A stretch of 64,000 bases of DNA from Lysobacterales bacterium (GCA_027067055.1 JAMOMK010000026.1:62001-126000); one strand, 5' to 3'; counted from the first letter of the stretch, positions 1 to 9,353 are shown. Numbers and translations are program-made. Notes: generated from the letters alone by a model not told the origin.

Positions 1-80
1 CAGGCAAGCGTCCAGATTGGAAAAAAGCTTATGTTAAGGTTCAATCAGGTCAATTAATTGACTTCGGTACTGCGGAATAA
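1..80 (+). CDS. rplW: 50S ribosomal protein L23, C-terminal end (partial)
   Basis: The window opens inside this gene. Reading from base 3, the last 25 codons give GKRPDWKKAYVKVQSGQLID and end FGTAE before TAA at 78-80. The GKR-DWKKAYV pattern is the conserved C-terminus of L23, a 23S rRNA-binding protein at the peptide exit tunnel that serves as docking site for trigger factor and SRP. It lies directly upstream of rplB, as in the S10 operon of other proteobacteria. Everything 5' of base 1 is outside the window. Confidence 0.93.
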   Translation, partial: GKRPDWKKAYVKVQSGQLIDFGTAE

Positions 81-93
81 TTAGGAGATAATC

Positions 94-921
94 ATGGCAT
101 TAATCGTATTAAAACCAACTTCCCCAGGCCGAAGAGGCACGGTAAGAGTTAAGAGAGATGGCCTTTATAAAGGTGGTCCTCATGAGGCGTTAGTTGAAAA
201 GAAATCAAAAACTGGCGGTAGAAATAATAACGGTAGAATTACGACACGTCACATAGGTGGTGGTCATAAGCAGCGTTATAGAATCGTTGACTTTAAGCGT
301 AATAAAGATGGAATTGTAGCTAATGTTGAACGCATTGAATATGATCCAAATCGTACGGCTTACATTGCATTGATATGTTATGCTGATGGCGAGAGACGTT
401 ATATTATTGCTCCAAAAGGATTGGAGGCAGGTATGTCGGTACAATCAGGGAATAATGCGCCAATTAAACCAGGTAATGCATTGCCTTTAAGTAATATTCC
501 ATTGGGTTCTGTTGTGCATTGTATTGAAATGAAGCCAGGAAAAGGCGCTCAAATTGCTCGTTCAGCTGGCGCAAATGTTCAGTTGGTTGCACGTGCTGGA
601 ATGTACGCAACACTGAGATTAAGGTCTGGTGAAATGCGTAAAGTTCCTGCTGCATGTAAAGCGACTTTGGGTGAGGTATCAAATGGAGAACACAACCTTG
701 AAAAATTAGGTAAAGCTGGCGCTAGTCGCTGGAGAGGTGTTAGGCCTACTGTTCGTGGTGTTGCCATGAATCCAGTAGATCATCCACATGGTGGTGGTGA
801 AGGCCGCACATCAGGTGGTCGTCATCCTGTGACTCCTTGGGGTATGAAGACCAAGGGTTATAAGACTCGTAAAAACAAGCGTACAGATCAGTATATTGTA
901 CGTCGTAGAAACAAAAAATAG
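94..921 (+). CDS. rplB: 50S ribosomal protein L2
   Basis: L2 is a primary 23S rRNA-binding protein needed for subunit association and close to the peptidyl-transferase centre. The product has 275 residues (about 273 in E. coli), so it is full length. It carries the family signature [20 protein letters not shown] near residue 228, which includes the conserved histidine near the peptidyl-transferase site, and ends in a basic tail ([16 protein letters not shown]). The start is set by a good ribosome-binding site, TTAGGAGA, 13 bases after the rplW stop. It is followed within 10 bases by rpsS in the S10 operon. Confidence 0.99.
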   Translation: MALIVLKPTSPGRRGTVRVKRDGLYKGGPHEALVEKKSKTGGRNNNGRITTRHIGGGHKQRYRIVDFKRNKDGIVANVERIEYDPNRTAYIALICYADGERRYIIAPKGLEAGMSVQSGNNAPIKPGNALPLSNIPLGSVVHCIEMKPGKGAQIARSAGANVQLVARAGMYATLRLRSGEMRKVPAACKATLGEVSNGEHNLEKLGKAGASRWRGVRPTVRGVAMNPVDHPHGGGEGRTSGGRHPVTPWGMKTKGYKTRKNKRTDQYIVRRRNKK

Positions 922-931
922 GTAAATAGAT

Positions 932-1201
932 ATGCCACGTTCTCTGAAAAAAGGTCCTCACGTAGACCATCATTTAATGAAAAAAGTACTCAAGGCTGTT
1001 GAGGAAAATAACAAAAGACCAATTCAAACTTGGTCACGTAGGTCAATGATATTGCCGGAAATGGTTGGGTTAACAATCGCTGTACACAATGGTAGACAGC
1101 ATGTTCCAGTACTAATTTCTGAAGAAATGGTCGGTCATAAATTAGGTGAGTTTTCACCAACACGAACTTTTAAAGGCCATCAGGCTGATAAAAAATCATA
1201 A
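932..1201 (+). CDS. rpsS: 30S ribosomal protein S19
   Basis: S19 sits in the head of the small subunit, binds 16S rRNA with S13 and contacts the A-site finger. The product is 89 residues, slightly shorter than the 92 of E. coli. It begins [19 protein letters not shown], the typical N-terminus, and has the conserved blocks [21 protein letters not shown] and [15 protein letters not shown]. It lies in the S10 operon between rplB and rplV with only 10 bases on the upstream side, so it is co-transcribed and probably translationally coupled. Confidence 0.99.
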   Translation: MPRSLKKGPHVDHHLMKKVLKAVEENNKRPIQTWSRRSMILPEMVGLTIAVHNGRQHVPVLISEEMVGHKLGEFSPTRTFKGHQADKKS

Positions 1202-1215
1202 TATAGGTGATGAGT

Positions 1216-1551
1216 ATGGAAATTACAGCAAAACATAATAGAGCTGCAATATCGCCACAAAAAGTGCGATTAGTAGCAAACCAAGTGCGCGGCATGCAGG
1301 TAGAAAAAGCTGAACAATTATTGTCTTTCAGCCCTAAAAAAGCAGCACATTTAATTAAAAAAGTATTGATGTCTGCGATTGCAAATGCAGAGCATAACGA
1401 AGGACTTGATGTTGATGAGTTAATCATCAGTACTATTACAGTAGATGAAGGCCCGACTTTAAAGCGTGGAAGAGCACGTGCAAAAGGAAGGGGAACAAGA
1501 ATATTAAAAAGAACCAGCCATATCACTGTGAAAGTGGCTGAAGCATCATAA
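1216..1551 (+). CDS. rplV: 50S ribosomal protein L22
   Basis: L22 binds domain III of 23S rRNA, and its long beta-hairpin lines the exit tunnel, the site of many macrolide-resistance changes. In-frame starts are possible at 1207 (GTG), 1210 (ATG) and 1216 (ATG). I choose 1216 because the Shine-Dalgarno sequence ATAGGTG at 1203-1209 is then correctly spaced and because the protein begins [19 protein letters not shown] like its homologues. That gives 111 residues (110 in E. coli). The tunnel hairpin [20 protein letters not shown] is intact, with no obvious resistance-type insertion or deletion. Confidence 0.98.
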   Translation: MEITAKHNRAAISPQKVRLVANQVRGMQVEKAEQLLSFSPKKAAHLIKKVLMSAIANAEHNEGLDVDELIISTITVDEGPTLKRGRARAKGRGTRILKRTSHITVKVAEAS

Positions 1552-1561
1552 AGGTAATATT

Positions 1562-2239
1562 ATGGGTCAAAAAGTACATCCAATTGGAATTAGACTAGGT
1601 ATATCGAAGCCTTGGAATGCAACTTGGTATGCAGAAAAGCATGTTTTTGCAGATCAATTAATTAAGGATATTAAAGTAAGAAAATACTTAAGAAAAGAGT
1701 TAGCAAATGCTTCAGTCAGTCAGATTGAAATTGATCGTCCTGCAAATAATGCGCGCGTTACAATTCATACGGCAAGACCTGGTATTGTTATTGGCAAAAA
1801 AGGCGAAGATATTGAACGTTTAAAGAAAACCGTATCAAAAATGATGGGTGTTCCAACTAACGTAAATGTTGCAGAAATCAGAAAACCTGAATTAGATGCA
1901 GATTTAATAGCTCAAGGTATTGCATCTCAGCTAGAAAGGCGTATTATGTTCCGTCGCGCCATGAAGCGTGCAGTAAGTAGTGCAATGAGGCTTGGAGCTC
2001 TTGGAATTCGAGTTGCAGTCGCAGGTAGATTGAACGGTGCAGAAATTGCACGAACTGAATGGTATAGAGAAGGACGCGTGCCTTTACATACTTTCAGAGC
2101 GAATATTGACTATGCAATGGGTAAAGCTTATACAACTTATGGTGTTTTAGGTATCAAAGTATGGGTTTATAAAGGTGATGTTTTTGACTTACATGCTTCA
2201 CAAGAACAAAAGAAACAACAAGGTAAGAAACGGAGATAA
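1562..2239 (+). CDS. rpsC: 30S ribosomal protein S3
   Basis: S3 lies at the mRNA entry channel and contributes to the ribosomal helicase activity. The 225-residue product starts [14 protein letters not shown], the family signature. It contains the type II KH domain with its [14 protein letters not shown] loop near residues 75-88 and then the C-terminal domain with [20 protein letters not shown]. The C-terminus is short and lysine-rich ([12 protein letters not shown]). It is the fifth gene of the visible S10 operon, with rplP starting 2 bases after its stop codon. Confidence 0.99.
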   Translation: MGQKVHPIGIRLGISKPWNATWYAEKHVFADQLIKDIKVRKYLRKELANASVSQIEIDRPANNARVTIHTARPGIVIGKKGEDIERLKKTVSKMMGVPTNVNVAEIRKPELDADLIAQGIASQLERRIMFRRAMKRAVSSAMRLGALGIRVAVAGRLNGAEIARTEWYREGRVPLHTFRANIDYAMGKAYTTYGVLGIKVWVYKGDVFDLHASQEQKKQQGKKRR

Positions 2240-2241
2240 CA

Positions 2242-2655
2242 ATGCTGCAACCAAAAAGAACAAAATTTAGAAAGCAGCAAAAAGGTCGTAATCGCGGTCT
2301 TGCGCATGCAGGTAATAAAGTAAGCTTTGGCGAATTTGGTCTAAAAGCTACTGGTAGAGGTTTTATGACGGCTAGACAAATTGAAGCTGGTCGTAGAGCA
2401 ATTACTCGTCACGTTCGTCGTGGCGGTAAATTATGGATAAGAGTATTTCCAGACAAGCCAATAACAGCAAAGCCTGTTGAGGTTCGTATGGGTAAAGGTA
2501 AAGGTAATGTTGAATATTGGGCTGCGGTTATTAAGCCGGGTCGAGTGATATACGAAATTCAGGGTGTTGCAGAAGATGTGGCTCAGGCGGCATTTGCAAA
2601 AGCGTCTGCTAAGTTCCCGTTTAGTACAACATTTGTTAAAAGAACGGTGATGTAG
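2242..2655 (+). CDS. rplP: 50S ribosomal protein L16
   Basis: L16 organises the A-site tRNA region of the large subunit. The product is 137 residues (136 in E. coli). Conserved blocks are [19 protein letters not shown] at the N-terminus, [20 protein letters not shown] and [12 protein letters not shown]-like [20 protein letters not shown]. The arginine that is hydroxylated by YcfD/RoxA in E. coli lies in the segment after the [12 protein letters not shown] block, but I cannot tell whether that modification occurs here. It is flanked tightly by rpsC and rpmC. Confidence 0.99.
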   Translation: MLQPKRTKFRKQQKGRNRGLAHAGNKVSFGEFGLKATGRGFMTARQIEAGRRAITRHVRRGGKLWIRVFPDKPITAKPVEVRMGKGKGNVEYWAAVIKPGRVIYEIQGVAEDVAQAAFAKASAKFPFSTTFVKRTVM

Positions 2656-2868
2656 ATGAATGCAAAAGAAATGAAAAGTAAAAAGCCAGCAGAATTAAAA
2701 GAGACATTAACAGAATTGTTAAAGACTCAGTTTGATTTAAGAATGGCAAGAGGAAATGGTCAACTTACTAAAACAAATGTTTTAAGAGAAGTTAGGCGAA
2801 ATATTGCTAGAGCTCAGACAATAATCAAGCAGAATGAGCTTGAATTGAAAAACGCAGGTAACAAATAA
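2656..2868 (+). CDS. rpmC: 50S ribosomal protein L29
   Basis: L29 is a small two-helix protein near the tunnel exit next to L23. The product has 70 residues, about normal (63 in E. coli), with the conserved pattern [25 protein letters not shown] followed by [15 protein letters not shown], written here as two separate blocks. Its ATG follows the rplP stop codon with no gap (TAG-ATG at 2653-2658), and its own TAA overlaps the start of rpsQ by one base (TAATG). These junctions indicate translational coupling through rplP-rpmC-rpsQ. Confidence 0.98.
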   Translation: MNAKEMKSKKPAELKETLTELLKTQFDLRMARGNGQLTKTNVLREVRRNIARAQTIIKQNELELKNAGNK

Positions 2869-3128
2869 TGACTACTGAAAACAAAATATTGCGAACAAAG
2901 CAAGGTGTTGTCGTTAGTGACAAAATGGATAAGACTGTTACTGTCTTAATTGAACGCAAAGAAAAGCATCCTATTTACGGGAAGTACATCAAACGTTCAA
3001 GTAAAATTCATGCACATGATGAAGAGAATGGTTTTAAAATGGGTGATAAAGTAAAAATTACTGAAACTCGCCCGTACTCAAAAACTAAATCATGGAAAGT
3101 TGTTGGCTTAGTCAACGCGGCACAATAA
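2868..3128 (+). CDS. rpsQ: 30S ribosomal protein S17
   Basis: S17 is a primary assembly protein of the 30S body with an OB fold. The product has 86 residues (84 in E. coli). Family blocks are [39 protein letters not shown] and [21 protein letters not shown], the last being the PROSITE-type S17 signature region. The start overlaps the stop of rpmC by one base. It is the final gene of the classical S10 operon, with 33 bases before rplN, where the spc operon begins in E. coli. No convincing promoter is visible in that short gap. Confidence 0.98.
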   Translation: MTTENKILRTKQGVVVSDKMDKTVTVLIERKEKHPIYGKYIKRSSKIHAHDEENGFKMGDKVKITETRPYSKTKSWKVVGLVNAAQ

Positions 3129-3161
3129 GTGCTTAGGCATTAAATTTAAGAGGTATAAACC

Positions 3162-3530
3162 ATGATTCAAATGCAAACTAGATTAAGCGCAGCTGACAAC
3201 AGCGGTGCTAAAGAAGTAATGTGTATCAAAGTACTAGGTGGATCTAAAAGAAGATATGCTGGTATTGGTGACATTATTAAAGTAACTGTTAAACACGCCA
3301 TTCCACGCGGAAAAGTAAAGAAGGGTGAAGTTTATAATGCGGTTGTTGTAAGAACACGTAAAGGTGTTAGACGTCCTGATGGATCTTTGATTCGTTTTGA
3401 TGGCAATGCAGTTGTTATGTTAAACAGTAAATTAGAGCCAATTGGTACACGTATTTTTGGCCCTGTAACCCGAGAACTTCGTTCAGAAAAGTTTATGAAA
3501 ATTATTTCATTAGCTCCTGAAGTATTATAA
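3162..3530 (+). CDS. rplN: 50S ribosomal protein L14
   Basis: L14 forms the intersubunit bridge B8 and is the binding site of the silencing factor RsfS. The product is 122 residues, equal in length to most bacterial L14 proteins. It begins [19 protein letters not shown] and contains [20 protein letters not shown] and [13 protein letters not shown], all strongly conserved. A ribosome-binding site AAGAGG precedes the ATG. It is the first gene of the spc-type segment and is followed 10 bases later by rplX. Confidence 0.99.
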   Translation: MIQMQTRLSAADNSGAKEVMCIKVLGGSKRRYAGIGDIIKVTVKHAIPRGKVKKGEVYNAVVVRTRKGVRRPDGSLIRFDGNAVVMLNSKLEPIGTRIFGPVTRELRSEKFMKIISLAPEVL

Positions 3531-3540
3531 GAGTAAGAAC

Positions 3541-3861
3541 ATGAAACGAATAAAAAAAGGTGATGAAGTAATAGTGATTGCGGGACGTTCAAAAGGGACT
3601 CGTGGCTCAGTATTATCTGTGTTAAAAGATGGTAGATTGCTAGTTGATAACGTTAATATGATTAAAAAGCATGTAAAAGTTGATCCCAACAATCCAGAAA
3701 AGCCAAGTGGAATTATTTCTAAAGAAGCGCCAATTCAAATTTCAAATGTAATGCTATTTAATAGCGCTACTGGAAAAGGCGACAAAGTTAGTTTTAAAAC
3801 TCTTGATGAAGGCAAAAAAATTAGAGTGTTTCGTTCAAGTGGCGAAGCGGTAGACGCATAA
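3541..3861 (+). CDS. rplX: 50S ribosomal protein L24
   Basis: L24 is an assembly-initiator protein that binds the 5' end of 23S rRNA. It has a KOW motif at the N-terminus (KKGDEVIVIAGRSKGTRGSV, residues 5-24). The product is 106 residues, normal for the family, and contains VDNVNMIKKHVK and the short block IQISNVMLFN. It sits between rplN and rplE with small gaps (10 and 13 bases) in the conserved spc order. Confidence 0.98.
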   Translation: MKRIKKGDEVIVIAGRSKGTRGSVLSVLKDGRLLVDNVNMIKKHVKVDPNNPEKPSGIISKEAPIQISNVMLFNSATGKGDKVSFKTLDEGKKIRVFRSSGEAVDA

Positions 3862-3874
3862 GTAGAGTGATATT

Positions 3875-4417
3875 ATGACTAGATTAGAAACATATTATAA
3901 AGAAACTGTAATTCCATTAATGATGAAAGAATTCGGTTACAAGAATGTTATGGAAGTACCAAAACTTATTAAGATTGGCTTAAACATGGGAGTTGGTGAA
4001 GCTGTTGGCAATAAAAAAATCATGGTTAATGCCACTGGCGATATGGAAAAAATTGCTGGGCAAAAAGCATTGGTAACCTTTGCAAAAAAATCAGTAGCAG
4101 GATTTAAAATTCGTGATGGATGGCCAATAGGTTGTAAGGTTACTTTAAGACGTAATAAAATGTATGAATTTTTTGATAGATTGGTCAACATTTCAATCCC
4201 AAGAATACGCGATTTCCGTGGATTGAATGTAAAGTCATTTGATGGACGCGGCAATTATTCAATGGGTATTAAAGAGCAGATTATTTTTCCTGAAATTGAA
4301 TACGATAAAATCGATACAATTCGTGGTATGGATATTACTTTTGTTACTACAGCAAAAAGTGATAAAGAAGCAAAAGCATTATTGGCTGCTTTTAGTTTTC
4401 CTTTTAAGAATAAATAG
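3875..4417 (+). CDS. rplE: 50S ribosomal protein L5
   Basis: L5 binds 5S rRNA and forms part of the central protuberance, where it contacts P-site tRNA. The product is 180 residues (179 in E. coli). Conserved features are [20 protein letters not shown] at the N-terminus, [31 protein letters not shown] and [20 protein letters not shown]. The C-terminal [19 protein letters not shown] is typical. It lies in the spc cluster, 9 bases upstream of rpsN. Confidence 0.99.
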   Translation: MTRLETYYKETVIPLMMKEFGYKNVMEVPKLIKIGLNMGVGEAVGNKKIMVNATGDMEKIAGQKALVTFAKKSVAGFKIRDGWPIGCKVTLRRNKMYEFFDRLVNISIPRIRDFRGLNVKSFDGRGNYSMGIKEQIIFPEIEYDKIDTIRGMDITFVTTAKSDKEAKALLAAFSFPFKNK

Positions 4418-4426
4418 AGAAGAGTT

Positions 4427-4732
4427 ATGGCTAAAGAATCAATGATTCAAAGAGATTTGAAAAGAACAAAAATTGTAGCAAAATACGCTAAAAAAAGAGC
4501 AGAAATAAAAGCAATTATTACTAACCCAGAAACTTCATTTGAAGACATGATGGATGCTTATGTAAAGCTACAAAAATTGCCAAGAAATTCTTCTCCTTCG
4601 AGACAAAGAAATAGATGTAAGCTTTCAGGTAGACCTCGTGGTTATTACCGTAAGTTTGGTTTAAGTAAAACACAATTCAGAGAAGCTGCAATGCGTGGCG
4701 ATATCCCTGGCTTGAAAAAAGCGAGCTGGTAA
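4427..4732 (+). CDS. rpsN: 30S ribosomal protein S14 (zinc-independent form)
   Basis: S14 is a late-assembly protein of the 30S head. The product has 101 residues and lacks the CxxC...CxxC zinc ribbon found in the short (61-residue) form. It is therefore the long, zinc-independent type usual in gammaproteobacteria. Recognisable blocks are [17 protein letters not shown], the C-terminal [20 protein letters not shown] and [13 protein letters not shown]. It is in its usual position between rplE and rpsH. Confidence 0.98.
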   Translation: MAKESMIQRDLKRTKIVAKYAKKRAEIKAIITNPETSFEDMMDAYVKLQKLPRNSSPSRQRNRCKLSGRPRGYYRKFGLSKTQFREAAMRGDIPGLKKASW

Positions 4733-4758
4733 GCTGCTAATAGATTAGGAAAAAGATT

Positions 4759-5166
4759 ATGAGTATGACAGATCCAATTGCAGATATGCTAACACGCATA
4801 AGAAATGCACAAATGGTAGCTAAGAAATCAGTGATGATTCCGGCTTCTAAAATTAAGAAGAGCCTATGTTCAGTATTGCAAAAAGAAGGGTATATCCAAT
4901 CTTTTGCTTTAGTTGATGGTAAAGACAGTTCAACTGGGCATCCACAAATACAAGTTAACCTGAAATACTATCAAGGTAAACCTGTAATTGAATACATAAA
5001 TCGTGCATCGAAGCCTGGTTTAAGATTGTATAAAGGTAAAAGTGAATTGCCAAAGATTGATGCGGGTTTCGGTACAGCAATTATTTCAACTTCAAAAGGT
5101 TTGTTGACAGATTTTGAAGCAAGAGAGGCTGGTATCGGTGGCGAAGTCATCTGTATAGTTAAATAG
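4759..5166 (+). CDS. rpsH: 30S ribosomal protein S8
   Basis: S8 is a primary 16S rRNA-binding protein, and in E. coli it represses translation of the spc operon by binding near rplE. The product has 135 residues (130 in E. coli), beginning MSMTDPIADMLTRIRNAQMV exactly as expected, with the C-terminal signature block TSKGLLTDFEAREAGIGGEV. The first of two nearby ATGs (4759 and 4765) is chosen because homologues also begin MSM and an AGGAAAAAG stretch precedes it. It is followed by rplF after 9 bases. Confidence 0.98.
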   Translation: MSMTDPIADMLTRIRNAQMVAKKSVMIPASKIKKSLCSVLQKEGYIQSFALVDGKDSSTGHPQIQVNLKYYQGKPVIEYINRASKPGLRLYKGKSELPKIDAGFGTAIISTSKGLLTDFEAREAGIGGEVICIVK

Positions 5167-5175
5167 GAGAATAAT

Positions 5176-5706
5176 ATGTCTAGAATTGCAAAAAATCCAG
5201 TCACTATTGTCTCTGGTGTAAGTGTTGATATTAAAGGTCAAACAGTTACGATTAAAGGACCAAAAGGAACAGGTTCTATTATTTTAAATGATAATGTGGC
5301 GATTAAAGAAGAAGATGGTTCATTGTTGTTTAGTCCAACAAATGACGCATCAATGCCAATTACTGGCACTATGCGTTCTTTAGTTAATAATATTGTTATT
5401 GGTGTAACCCAAGGTTATACAAAGAAAATGTTATTAGTAGGCGTTGGTTACAGAGCAACTCTTAAAGGTAAGGATTTAAAGCTTGCTTTGGGCTTCTCAC
5501 ATGATGTTGTTTATAAAGCACCAGAAGGTATCACCTTTGATGTAGCTAAAAATCAAACAGAAATAGATGTATCAGGTATTGACAAACAGCAAGTTGGTCA
5601 AGTTTGTGCAGAGATAAGAGCGTATAGACCACCTGAGCCTTATAAAGGAAAAGGGGTTAAATATGCAGATGAAAGAGTATTTAGAAAAGAAGCTAAGAAA
5701 GCTTAA
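5176..5706 (+). CDS. rplF: 50S ribosomal protein L6
   Basis: L6 lies near the sarcin-ricin loop and helps the GTPase-associated centre to assemble. The 176-residue product (177 in E. coli) has the duplicated L6 fold, with [20 protein letters not shown] in the middle and [26 protein letters not shown] and [15 protein letters not shown] toward the C-terminus. The ribosome-binding site TAGGAGAA is well placed. It lies between rpsH and rplR in the spc cluster. Confidence 0.99.
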   Translation: MSRIAKNPVTIVSGVSVDIKGQTVTIKGPKGTGSIILNDNVAIKEEDGSLLFSPTNDASMPITGTMRSLVNNIVIGVTQGYTKKMLLVGVGYRATLKGKDLKLALGFSHDVVYKAPEGITFDVAKNQTEIDVSGIDKQQVGQVCAEIRAYRPPEPYKGKGVKYADERVFRKEAKKA

Positions 5707-5731
5707 TAACAATTAAATTTGAGTAAAAAAA

Positions 5732-6091
5732 ATGAGTAATGTTAAAAATAAAGCAAGATTAAGAAGAGCAAAAACTACGCGTGCAAAAATTAGTACACTT
5801 GGTGTCCCTTCGTTATCAATTCACAGAACTGATAAAAATCTTTATGCTCAAATACTTTCTGGTGATAAAACACAAACATTGGCAAGTGCATCTTCATTAG
5901 AGAAGAAACTAATTAAATCTGGTGCTTCAGGTAAGAATATTGAAGCTGCTAAAATAATTGGTGAAGCAATTGCTAAACGTGCAAAAAAAGCAGGAATTGA
6001 TAAAGTTGCATTTGATAGATCAGGTTTTCTTTACCACGGTAAAGTAAAAGCTTTAGCTGATGCAGCAAGAAAAGCAGGACTAGAAATTTAG
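5732..6091 (+). CDS. rplR: 50S ribosomal protein L18
   Basis: L18 binds 5S rRNA together with L5. The product is 119 residues (117 in E. coli). It contains KARLRRAKTTRAKI at the basic N-terminus, then LSIHRTDKNLYAQILSGD and the C-terminal FDRSGFLYHGKVKALADAAR. No strong Shine-Dalgarno sequence precedes this ATG (GAGTAAAAAAAATG), which is weaker than for its neighbours. The 57-base gap to rpsE is one of the larger ones in this cluster. Confidence 0.98.
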   Translation: MSNVKNKARLRRAKTTRAKISTLGVPSLSIHRTDKNLYAQILSGDKTQTLASASSLEKKLIKSGASGKNIEAAKIIGEAIAKRAKKAGIDKVAFDRSGFLYHGKVKALADAARKAGLEI

Positions 6092-6148
6092 TCTGGCGCG
6101 ATTTGAGTCAAAACATAATATATAAATTAAAGATTAAGGTAAATAACA

Positions 6149-6667
6149 ATGGCGAGCGTAGATAGAAGAAAAGATGAAGGCGATGGTCTATTAGAGCGTT
6201 TGGTAGCGGTAAACCGTGTATCAAAAGTTGTAAAAGGTGGTCGTGTATTTAGTTTCACAGCATTAACGGTAGTTGGTGATGGTAACGGTAAAATAGGATT
6301 TGGTTACGGTAAAGCAAAAGAAGTGCCAATAGCTATCCAAAAAGCAATGGATAAGGCACGTAACAATATCATTCGTGTTGATCTTAAAGAGGGAACTCTT
6401 TGGCATCCAATTAAAGCAAAACATTCAGGATCAAAAGTTTACATGCAACCTGCATCAGATGGTACTGGCGTAATTGCTGGTGGTGCGATGCGTGCAGTGT
6501 TTGATGTTGTTGGTGTGCATAATGTATTAGCAAAGTCTCAAGGATCAAACAATCCGCAAAATCTTGTTAGAGCAACAATTAATGGTCTTAAGAATATTAC
6601 TTCTCCAGATTCAGTTGCGGCAAGGCGTGGTAAAACAATTGAAGAGGTGATGAAGAATCATGGCTAA
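6149..6667 (+). CDS. rpsE: 30S ribosomal protein S5
   Basis: S5 acts in mRNA entry, translational accuracy and 30S assembly. The product has 172 residues (167 in E. coli). It has the N-terminal double-stranded RNA-binding domain with [19 protein letters not shown] and [20 protein letters not shown], and the C-terminal domain with [20 protein letters not shown] and [16 protein letters not shown]. Its 3' end overlaps rpmD by 8 bases, so the two are probably translationally coupled. Confidence 0.99.
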   Translation: MASVDRRKDEGDGLLERLVAVNRVSKVVKGGRVFSFTALTVVGDGNGKIGFGYGKAKEVPIAIQKAMDKARNNIIRVDLKEGTLWHPIKAKHSGSKVYMQPASDGTGVIAGGAMRAVFDVVGVHNVLAKSQGSNNPQNLVRATINGLKNITSPDSVAARRGKTIEEVMKNHG

Positions 6668-6851
6668 AATTAATACAGTTAAAGTTACCTTAACAAAAAG
6701 TCCAATTGGCGCTTTAAAAAATCATAAAGCATGTGTAAAAGGTCTTGGCCTTCGCAGAATGCACCAAACTGTTGAAGTCATTGATACTCCGCAGAATCGA
6801 GGTATGATAAACAAAGCTAGTCACTTATTAACAGTTGATGAAACTAAATAA
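6660..6851 (+). CDS. rpmD: 50S ribosomal protein L30
   Basis: L30 is a small alpha-beta protein of the large subunit. The product is 63 residues (59 in E. coli) and contains [20 protein letters not shown] and [20 protein letters not shown], the two parts of the L30 signature. The start codon lies within the last codons of rpsE (8-base overlap), and no separate promoter is expected. rplO follows after 14 bases with an AAAGGCGG ribosome-binding site. Confidence 0.98.
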   Translation: MAKINTVKVTLTKSPIGALKNHKACVKGLGLRRMHQTVEVIDTPQNRGMINKASHLLTVDETK

Positions 6852-6865
6852 AGGCGGATATTACA

Positions 6866-7297
6866 ATGCAATTAAATACAATAAAGCCCGCTGCTGGTAG
6901 TAAAAAAGCAGCAAAACGTGTTGGACGAGGAATTGGTTCAGGTTCAGGAAAGACCTGTGGTCGTGGACATAAAGGTCAAAAGTCACGTTCAGGTGGTTGG
7001 CATAAAGTTGGTTTTGAAGGTGGTCAAATGCCACTTCAAAAGCGTTTACCTAAGTTTGGTTTTGCTTCAAGAATGGCAAAATACAGTGATGAAATTTGTC
7101 TTTATCATCTAGAGTCTTTAAAAGCAGATACTGTAGATTTAGCAGTGTTGGTTGAAAAGGGTCTAGTAAGACGTTTTGTCACCAAGGTGAAAGTCATTAA
7201 TACAGGAACTATTTCTAAAGCAGTTAAAGTTGTTGGACTAAAAGTCACTAAGGGCGCTAAAGAAGCGATTGAAAAAGCCGGTGGATCAGTAGAGTAA
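6866..7297 (+). CDS. rplO: 50S ribosomal protein L15
   Basis: L15 is a late-assembly protein of the large subunit with an extended glycine-rich N-terminus. The product has 143 residues (144 in E. coli). It shows [40 protein letters not shown] and [17 protein letters not shown], typical of the family, and the C-terminal [17 protein letters not shown]. It ends 9 bases before secY, as in the E. coli spc operon. Confidence 0.99.
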   Translation: MQLNTIKPAAGSKKAAKRVGRGIGSGSGKTCGRGHKGQKSRSGGWHKVGFEGGQMPLQKRLPKFGFASRMAKYSDEICLYHLESLKADTVDLAVLVEKGLVRRFVTKVKVINTGTISKAVKVVGLKVTKGAKEAIEKAGGSVE

Positions 7298-7306
7298 TAG
7301 AAAATT

Positions 7307-8665
7307 ATGTCAGCATCACAAGCACAAGTACAAAAAATGTTAGGTAACAAGAATAACCTTTCTGAATTAAAATCAAGAATATGGTTTGTAGTCATATCTT
7401 TAGTTATATTTAGATTGGGCTCTTATATTCCTGTACCTGGAGTAAACCCAAGAGTTTTGGCTGATTTGCTTGAAACTCAAGGTGGTGGAATGATTGAAAT
7501 GTTTAACATGTTCTCTGGAGGAGCATTGGGACGTTTTTCATTGTTTGCACTTGGTGTGATGCCATATATTACTGCATCAATTATTACGCAGATTTTGGGT
7601 CATTCTATTCCGAAGCTTAAAGAACTAAAGAAAGAAGGTGAGTCAGGACGTAAAAAAATCAATCAATACACGCGTTACTTTACGGTGGTTCTTGCAGCTT
7701 TCCAAGCTTACGGGATTTCCTATTCATTACAACAAATGGGTGGTAGTAATGGCTTAGAAGTTGTGCCTAATCCTGGTTTTGGGTTTTTATTCCCTGCAAC
7801 TATATCACTTACTGGTGGCACATTGTTTTTAATGTGGTTAGGCGAGCAAATTACAGAACGTGGGATTGGTAACGGTATTTCATTAATTATTTTTGCTGGT
7901 ATTGTTGTTGGTTTACCTTCCGCAATTGGGTCAACATTTACCATGGTGTCAACTGGAAGCCTTAATGCATTAGAAGCATTGTTCTTCTTAGTCTTAGCAT
8001 TAGGAGTAACCTATTTTGTGGTCTTTGTTGAAAGAGCTCAACGACGCATTACAATGCAATATGCACAAAGACGTGGAAGAATGGCAACGAATGCTCAGAG
8101 TTCATACTTGCCATTAAAAGTCAATATGGCTGGTGTAATACCAGTGATTTTTGCTTCAAGTCTGGTGTTGTTCCCTGGTGTTTTAGCTAACTTCCTTGGA
8201 CAGAAAGATGGTTGGGGTTGGTTGTTGGATTTATCTCAATGGTTATCACCTGGTAATGTTTTGTACATGATATTTTTTGGAGCTTTGATTGTTTGGTTTG
8301 CATTTTTCTACACGGCTTTAACATTTGATCCAAATGAAATGGCTGATAACTTAAAAAGATCAAGTGCTGTTATACCAGGAATTAGACCGGGTCGACATAC
8401 AGCAGATTACATTGATAGTGTAACAACTAAAATAACATTTTGGGGAGCTTTATACCTATTAGGTGTAAGCTTGTTGCCTCAATTTGTAATGAATATATGG
8501 TCAGTGCCATTTGCACTGGGCGGGACCTCATTGTTAATTGTCGTTGTCGTTGCTATGGACTTCATGGCGCAGTTACAAACACACTTAATGTCAGGTCAAT
8601 ATGAAGGCTTAATGAAAAAGTCAAACTTAAAGAATTACGGTAAATCTGGAGTTCAAAAGAAATAA
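7307..8665 (+). CDS. secY: Preprotein translocase subunit SecY
   Basis: SecY is the channel subunit of the SecYEG translocon in the inner membrane. The 452-residue product (443 in E. coli) has the ten expected hydrophobic segments. It contains the signatures [14 protein letters not shown] near the first membrane segment, [13 protein letters not shown] in the plug/second segment area, and the cytosolic loop motifs [17 protein letters not shown] and [14 protein letters not shown]. It is the last gene of the spc segment. rpmJ, which normally follows secY in gammaproteobacteria, is not present in the 301 bases before rpsM. Confidence 0.99.
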   Translation: MSASQAQVQKMLGNKNNLSELKSRIWFVVISLVIFRLGSYIPVPGVNPRVLADLLETQGGGMIEMFNMFSGGALGRFSLFALGVMPYITASIITQILGHSIPKLKELKKEGESGRKKINQYTRYFTVVLAAFQAYGISYSLQQMGGSNGLEVVPNPGFGFLFPATISLTGGTLFLMWLGEQITERGIGNGISLIIFAGIVVGLPSAIGSTFTMVSTGSLNALEALFFLVLALGVTYFVVFVERAQRRITMQYAQRRGRMATNAQSSYLPLKVNMAGVIPVIFASSLVLFPGVLANFLGQKDGWGWLLDLSQWLSPGNVLYMIFFGALIVWFAFFYTALTFDPNEMADNLKRSSAVIPGIRPGRHTADYIDSVTTKITFWGALYLLGVSLLPQFVMNIWSVPFALGGTSLLIVVVVAMDFMAQLQTHLMSGQYEGLMKKSNLKNYGKSGVQKK

Positions 8666-8835
8666 TTAAATTTATTATTTTGAATAAAAATTAAGCAAGT
8701 ATTCATATACCTGCTAATTGCAGTAAACAACTCTAAACAACGTGCGTAATGCGTTATATACAGATTTAGAGTACATAAAATCTTCTGATAACTATACAAT
8801 TAATAGATTGTCTGGATTTATGAAAAATTTGCAAT

Positions 8836-8870
8836 AAAAGACTGCAGCATGCTTGCTGTGTGTCTTTTTT
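8836..8870 (+). terminator. Intrinsic terminator after secY (spc operon end)
   Basis: AAGAC at 8838-8842 pairs with GTCTT at 8862-8866, and GCAGCA at 8844-8849 pairs with TGCTGT at 8854-8859 across a small bulge, with a TGCT loop. A run of seven T bases follows. This ends the long S10-spc transcript before the separate alpha promoter. The rest of the 301-base secY-rpsM gap (8666-8835) is AT-rich and holds no gene that I can support. Confidence 0.82.
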
Positions 8871-8881
8871 TGCACTATAAT
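8853..8881 (+). promoter_or_regulatory. Sigma-70-type promoter of the alpha operon
   Basis: TTGCTG at 8853-8858 is followed, after 17 bases, by a perfect TATAAT at 8876-8881. The -35 element lies inside the descending arm of the secY terminator, so the two signals are interleaved. Transcription should begin near 8888 and give a leader of about 80 bases before rpsM. This is a sequence-based call. Confidence 0.75.
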
Positions 8882-8891
8882 GCATCGCTTT

Positions 8892-8940
8892 TTTATGAAT
8901 ACTTGGTAATATAGGTTCATAAATAAAGAGATAATATATT
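8892..8940 (+). promoter_or_regulatory. Candidate alpha-operon leader pseudoknot (S4 target)
   Basis: TTTATGAA (8892-8899) pairs perfectly with TTCATAAA (8916-8923), leaving a 16-base loop. Loop bases AATATA (8908-8913) can pair with TATATT (8935-8940) downstream, forming a pseudoknot that ends about 15 bases before the rpsM ribosome-binding site AGGAG. In E. coli, S4 represses this operon through a pseudoknot at the same place. The sequence is AT-rich, so chance pairing is possible. Confidence 0.45.
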
Positions 8941-8966
8941 TAAAACAAGTTTATTAGGAGAGTTAA

Positions 8967-9323
8967 ATGGCGCGTATAGCAGGTGTCAATATACCAGTAT
9001 ACAAACATGCGTGGATCGGCCTAACCAGTATATTTGGTATAGGAAGAACTAGAGCATATCAGATTTGCGATAATGCAGGTGTTAATCCAACAACAAAAGT
9101 AAGAGAACTAGACGAAGCTTCTTTAGAAAAAATTCGTAATGAAGTTGCAAAATTTAATGTTGAGGGTGACCTTAGGCGTGATGTTGCAATGGATATTAAA
9201 CGATTGATGGATCTGGGTTGTTACCGTGGTATCCGACACAGACGTGGTTTACCATTGCGTGGTCAGAAGACCAAAAACAATGCACGTACAAGAAAAGGTC
9301 CTAAAAGACCTATCAAGCGTTAA
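8967..9323 (+). CDS. rpsM: 30S ribosomal protein S13
   Basis: S13 is in the 30S head, contacts P-site tRNA and forms bridges to L5 and L31. The product has 118 residues, as in E. coli. It begins [20 protein letters not shown] and has the helix-two-turn-helix region [17 protein letters not shown] and the C-terminal signature [21 protein letters not shown] strong ribosome-binding site (TTAGGAGAG) precedes the ATG. It is the first gene of the alpha operon and is reached from its own promoter. Confidence 0.99.
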   Translation: MARIAGVNIPVYKHAWIGLTSIFGIGRTRAYQICDNAGVNPTTKVRELDEASLEKIRNEVAKFNVEGDLRRDVAMDIKRLMDLGCYRGIRHRRGLPLRGQKTKNNARTRKGPKRPIKR

Positions 9324-9353
9324 TTTAACATATAGAATTTAAAGAGAAAAGTT

